DNA from: Verrucomicrobiaceae bacterium
GTDB taxonomy: Bacteria > Verrucomicrobiota > Verrucomicrobiia > Verrucomicrobiales > Akkermansiaceae
Direction of reading: 5' to 3'
Assembly: GCA_027491155.1 (NCBI GenBank)
Contig: JAIXWR010000012.1
Coordinates: 305,288-369,287, forward strand
Length of the DNA stretch: 64,000 bases
Shown here: piece after piece, positions 61,415 to 64,000 of the stretch
Position numbering within the stretch: the first letter of the stretch is position 1
Layout of the letters: each line of letters begins with the position of its first letter
Position numbers and translations under genes: made by a program
The notes under the pieces: model-generated
The model's database searches: none
Seen by the model: the letters and a program-made list of their open reading frames with translations, nothing else
What the model was told of the DNA's origin: nothing

Positions 61415-63118
61415 ATGACCGAAAAAAAGGTCTCCCTGAAACGCGAAACCCTGCCCCGCCTCGGCCACGTGGTGGGTCTGTTCCTGCGTTCACAGGTCGG
61501 CACCAAGGCCAAGCTGCTGCTCGCCATCCTGCTGCTGATGATGCTCGCCATCAACGGCATGAACGTGCTCAACAGCTACGTCGGCCGCGACTTCATGTCG
61601 TCGATCGAAGCACGCGACCTCGGCAGCTTCCACCGTTATGCCTGGCTCTACCTCGGGGTCTTCGCCGCGTCCACCGTGGTCGCCGTGTTCTTCCGCTTCG
61701 CCGAGGAACGGCTCGCCCTGCTCTGGCGCGAATGGCAGACGCAGCGCGTGGCAAAGGCCTACCTCGACCGCCACACTTATCTCCATTTCAAGGAAACCGG
61801 CTCGATCACCAATCCCGACCAGCGCATTGCCGAGGACATCCGCACGCTGACCACCACCACGCTGTCGTTCCTCTTGATGTTCCTGAACGGGACCTTCACC
61901 GCCATTTCGTTCTCCGGCGTGCTGTGGTCGATCAGCCCCACGCTCTTCGCGATCGCCGTGGCCTACGCCGCCGCCGGCTCCGGGCTCACCCTCTGGCTCG
62001 GCCGGCCGCTCATCAGCCTGAACTACCAGCAGGCCGACCGCGAGGCCGATTTCCGTGCCGACCTGATCTACGTCCACCAGAACGCCGAGGGCCTCGCCTT
62101 TACCCGCGACGAGTCCCGCATGAGCGAACGCCTCGCCCGGCGGATCGACCAGTTGGCCAGGAATTTCCGCCGGATCATCTCGGTGAACCGCAATCTGAAC
62201 TTCTTCACCACCGGCTACAATTATCTCATCCAGCTCATCCCCGCCCTGCTGGTCGCCCCGCTGTTCATCGCCGGCAACGTCGAGTTCGGGGTGATCGGCC
62301 AGGCCACCATGGCCTTCGCCACCCTGGTCGGCGCCTTCTCGCTGATCGTCACCCAGTTCCAGTCGATCTCCTCCTACGCAGCAGTGGTCGCCCGCCTCGG
62401 CGAGCTGGTCGATGCCTCGGGCTCGGCCGCCCTGCGCGACACGGCCTCGTGCCTCGATTGCCAGCCGGACGCAGACCACATCCGCTACAGCAGGCTCAAC
62501 CTCCGGGCACCGGCCGGCGACGACCACCTCCTGCTCCGCGACCTTGATGTGGTCTTCCCGCCCGGCAAGTCGGTGCTGGTCACCGGGCCCAACCAGCCCG
62601 CCAAGCTCGCGCTCTTCCACGCCACCGCGGGACTCCACGAATCCGGCAGCGGCAGCATCCGGCGGCCGCCTCCGGAGCAACTGGCTTTCCTGCTCGAACA
62701 GCCCTACCTCCCGCCCAGCAGCCTCCGCGAGCTGCTCACCCCCTCCGGTGCTAGGACTCCGCTCGGCGATGCCGCGATGCTTTCGGTCCTCAACGAGCTC
62801 GGCCTCGATCTCGCCGCCGCCCGCAACCGCGACTTCGACACCCAGCATCACTGGGCCGGCGAACTCAGCCTCGGCGACGAGCAGATCCTCGCCGTCGCCC
62901 GCGCCCTCCTCGCCAAGCCGCGCTTCGCCTTCCTCGATCACCTCGATTCCTCGCTCAACGAGGATGAGTTCCGCTCCGTCCGCCAGGTCATGGCGCGCCA
63001 CGGCGTCGCCTGCATCGTCCTGGGCAACGGCAAAACCGCGGTCGAGGGCTACGATGCCATCCTCGAGCTCTACGCCGACGGCTCCTGGAAATGGACCGGC
63101 CCGTCCCCCGTCCCGTGA
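61415..63118 (+). CDS. SbmA/BacA/YddA-like ABC transporter with a degenerate ATPase domain
   Basis: 567 residues, fused membrane and ATPase domains (ABC_membrane_2 type). The membrane half has about six helices and the family segment RWREWQT-like LALLWREWQTQRVAKAYL, followed by NPDQRIAEDI and LNYQQADREADFRADLIYV. In the ATPase half the expected P-loop is TGPNQPAKLALFHATAGL, where GxxGxGKS/T has become GPNQPAKL. The signature is LSLGDEQ, and Walker B ends in LDH instead of LDE (FAFLDHLDSSL). ATP hydrolysis is therefore doubtful. It begins 73 bp after the efflux operon. Confidence 0.8.
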   Translation: MTEKKVSLKRETLPRLGHVVGLFLRSQVGTKAKLLLAILLLMMLAINGMNVLNSYVGRDFMSSIEARDLGSFHRYAWLYLGVFAASTVVAVFFRFAEERLALLWREWQTQRVAKAYLDRHTYLHFKETGSITNPDQRIAEDIRTLTTTTLSFLLMFLNGTFTAISFSGVLWSISPTLFAIAVAYAAAGSGLTLWLGRPLISLNYQQADREADFRADLIYVHQNAEGLAFTRDESRMSERLARRIDQLARNFRRIISVNRNLNFFTTGYNYLIQLIPALLVAPLFIAGNVEFGVIGQATMAFATLVGAFSLIVTQFQSISSYAAVVARLGELVDASGSAALRDTASCLDCQPDADHIRYSRLNLRAPAGDDHLLLRDLDVVFPPGKSVLVTGPNQPAKLALFHATAGLHESGSGSIRRPPPEQLAFLLEQPYLPPSSLRELLTPSGARTPLGDAAMLSVLNELGLDLAAARNRDFDTQHHWAGELSLGDEQILAVARALLAKPRFAFLDHLDSSLNEDEFRSVRQVMARHGVACIVLGNGKTAVEGYDAILELYADGSWKWTGPSPVP

Positions 63119-63220
63119 CGGGCTACGTATCGGCTAACCCGGCATGCCGGAACCCGCTGCCGGCGGGGGTTGCGCTTCGGAAATGCGAACAGATGAGAAT
63201 CGATCGCCCGGAGCGACGAT
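63119..63220. other. Hairpin-rich spacer between the ABC gene and the transposase
   Basis: It holds the palindrome CCGGCATGCCGG (63140-63151), a hairpin AACCCGC-TGCC-GGCGGGGGTT just after it, and an imperfect inverted repeat around GATCGCCCGGAGCGACGATC. These may be REP-like sequences associated with the neighbouring RAYT gene. Confidence 0.4.
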
Positions 63221-64000
63221 CTACCCGAACACCCCGGTGCGGAGCTGGCGGAAGTTGAAGAGCTTCCCCGCGGACTCGTCCGGTGCCAGTCCGCGCACCG
63301 GACGTGCACCGTCCTTGCGCTTGGGCCCGAAGCGGTCGCGGAACGCGGCGAACATCTCTTCCACGAAGGCCTTCCCGCCGATCACAGCACCGTCGCTGAA
63401 GTAGCGGACCTTGCAGCGCAGGTAGTCGGCCTCGGAGAGCTTCCCGCCGCGGGCCAGCACCTCCAGCGCCCTCTCCCGCGGGATGCGGTCGCGGTAAACG
63501 GCGGCCATCTCGCCTTTCGCGGCATCGTTCTTCTGCCGCGCTTCGTTCTCGGGAATGCCGAACAGATGGCAACGCCATCGGCGGAGGGCTTCCTTGGGTG
63601 TCGGGGCAACGGTCGATCCCGGCTTCATCCCGCCGTGAGGGTTGATCGCGGCGAGAAAGACCACGGCTTCGCGGGCCTCCTTGCCGCCGGCGACCGCTTC
63701 CGCGTAGCCGCACCAGCGGTAGTCCTTCGGATCGTCGCAGATCTTCGCGCGGACGGGGTTGAGGTCGATGTAGGCGGCCATCGCCCGCAGTGCCTGGCCT
63801 TTGCCTTCGACCAGGACCGAGCGGTAGCGGTCTTCCCACAAGGTCCCGCGGCGGGCGTGGCGGCCGTTGAACCATTGGGAGAAGCGTTGCTTGAGGACCT
63901 TCATGAAGGCGCTGATGTCCCACATGCGGCCGAACCATTTGTCGCGCAGCTCTTCGGCGGCGGTGGTGTTGCCCTGCTTGCGGTGGAGATCGAGCTGCCA
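63221..64000 (-). CDS. REP-associated tyrosine transposase (RAYT), N-terminus beyond the right edge
   Basis: The open frame continues without a stop to base 64000, so at least 259 codons are visible; an internal ATG at 63925 is not the true start. The family is shown by WFGRMWDISAFMKVLKQRFSQWF, RRGTLWEDRYRSVLV and AYIDLNPVRAKICDDPKDY then RWCGYAEA, the conserved C-terminal half of Y1/IS200-like RAYT proteins with the catalytic tyrosine region. The HUH histidines lie outside the window. RAYTs move REP palindromes rather than themselves. Confidence 0.88.
   Translation of the reverse strand, partial: WQLDLHRKQGNTTAAEELRDKWFGRMWDISAFMKVLKQRFSQWFNGRHARRGTLWEDRYRSVLVEGKGQALRAMAAYIDLNPVRAKICDDPKDYRWCGYAEAVAGGKEAREAVVFLAAINPHGGMKPGSTVAPTPKEALRRWRCHLFGIPENEARQKNDAAKGEMAAVYRDRIPRERALEVLARGGKLSEADYLRCKVRYFSDGAVIGGKAFVEEMFAAFRDRFGPKRKDGARPVRGLAPDESAGKLFNFRQLRTGVFG

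Overview
The window looks like a piece of chromosome from a high-GC member of the Verrucomicrobiota, probably a Luteolibacter-like member of the Verrucomicrobiae. This is inferred from protein families, not a marker gene. Supporting signs are two giant FG-GAP exported proteins, a sugar dehydrogenase/dihaem cytochrome fusion with fibronectin repeats, C-termini ending in an AFFRL-type motif, a Tat-exported Gfo/Idh enzyme and FAD oxidoreductase next to a sulfatase, and an Amj-type flippase. About 54 protein-coding regions (two cut by the window edges, one a remnant) and one tRNA are supported. There is no rRNA, CRISPR array or complete insertion sequence.

Left part (1-18.7 kb), surface and exopolysaccharide. 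On the minus strand, an initiating sugar-phosphate transferase, a Gfo/Idh sugar dehydrogenase and a WbpD-like acetyltransferase overlap by ATGA junctions. They are followed by a chain-length/ATPase protein and a gene running off the left edge. Upstream sit an outer-membrane barrel protein and two tandem paralogues of about 1050 residues, each with 14 FG-GAP repeats. A 1629-residue redox fusion protein is divergent. Most starts here are immediately preceded by a run of six to eight C on the sense strand, and a near-consensus sigma54 element lies upstream of the polysaccharide operon.

Middle part (18.7-40.9 kb), mixed housekeeping and metabolism. It holds a tRNA-dihydrouridine synthase, queF-queC (preQ0 to queuosine), a small DNA-binding protein, a DUF6607-like protein, a membrane DUF4405/DUF2271-like protein, the FAD oxidoreductase, sulfatase and Gfo/Idh set, and tRNA-Ser(CGA) with a duplicated 3' flank. 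An ACT-domain regulator and Amj follow. Next is a compact four-gene operon (carrier protein, HxxxD acyltransferase, AMP-forming ligase, halogenase-like flavoprotein), which is the best candidate for an undescribed small-molecule pathway. Rhomboid, secG, a DUF4375-like gene in a low-GC patch, ruvA, a possible ATP-grasp protein and a CAP-domain protein complete the region.

Right part (40.9-64 kb). A Fic protein with its own helix-turn-helix is preceded by seven copies of an AATCGTGCCA-like motif, probably an autoregulatory operator array. Then come PEP carboxylase, a Sel1-repeat protein, a stand-alone CoaB, an inositol-monophosphatase family enzyme, ispF, fdhD, a lipoprotein phosphatase, a Ysc84/SYLF protein, a SulP permease remnant, a DUF4239 protein, a coiled-coil exported protein, PPK2, a complete RND efflux operon (adaptor, pump, outer-membrane channel), an SbmA/YddA-like ABC protein with a degenerate ATPase site, and a RAYT transposase cut by the right edge. 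Short intergenic repeats of a TTGGCACTTGGAACTT type recur between housekeeping genes (18.7, 21.0, 47.3 and 48.0 kb).
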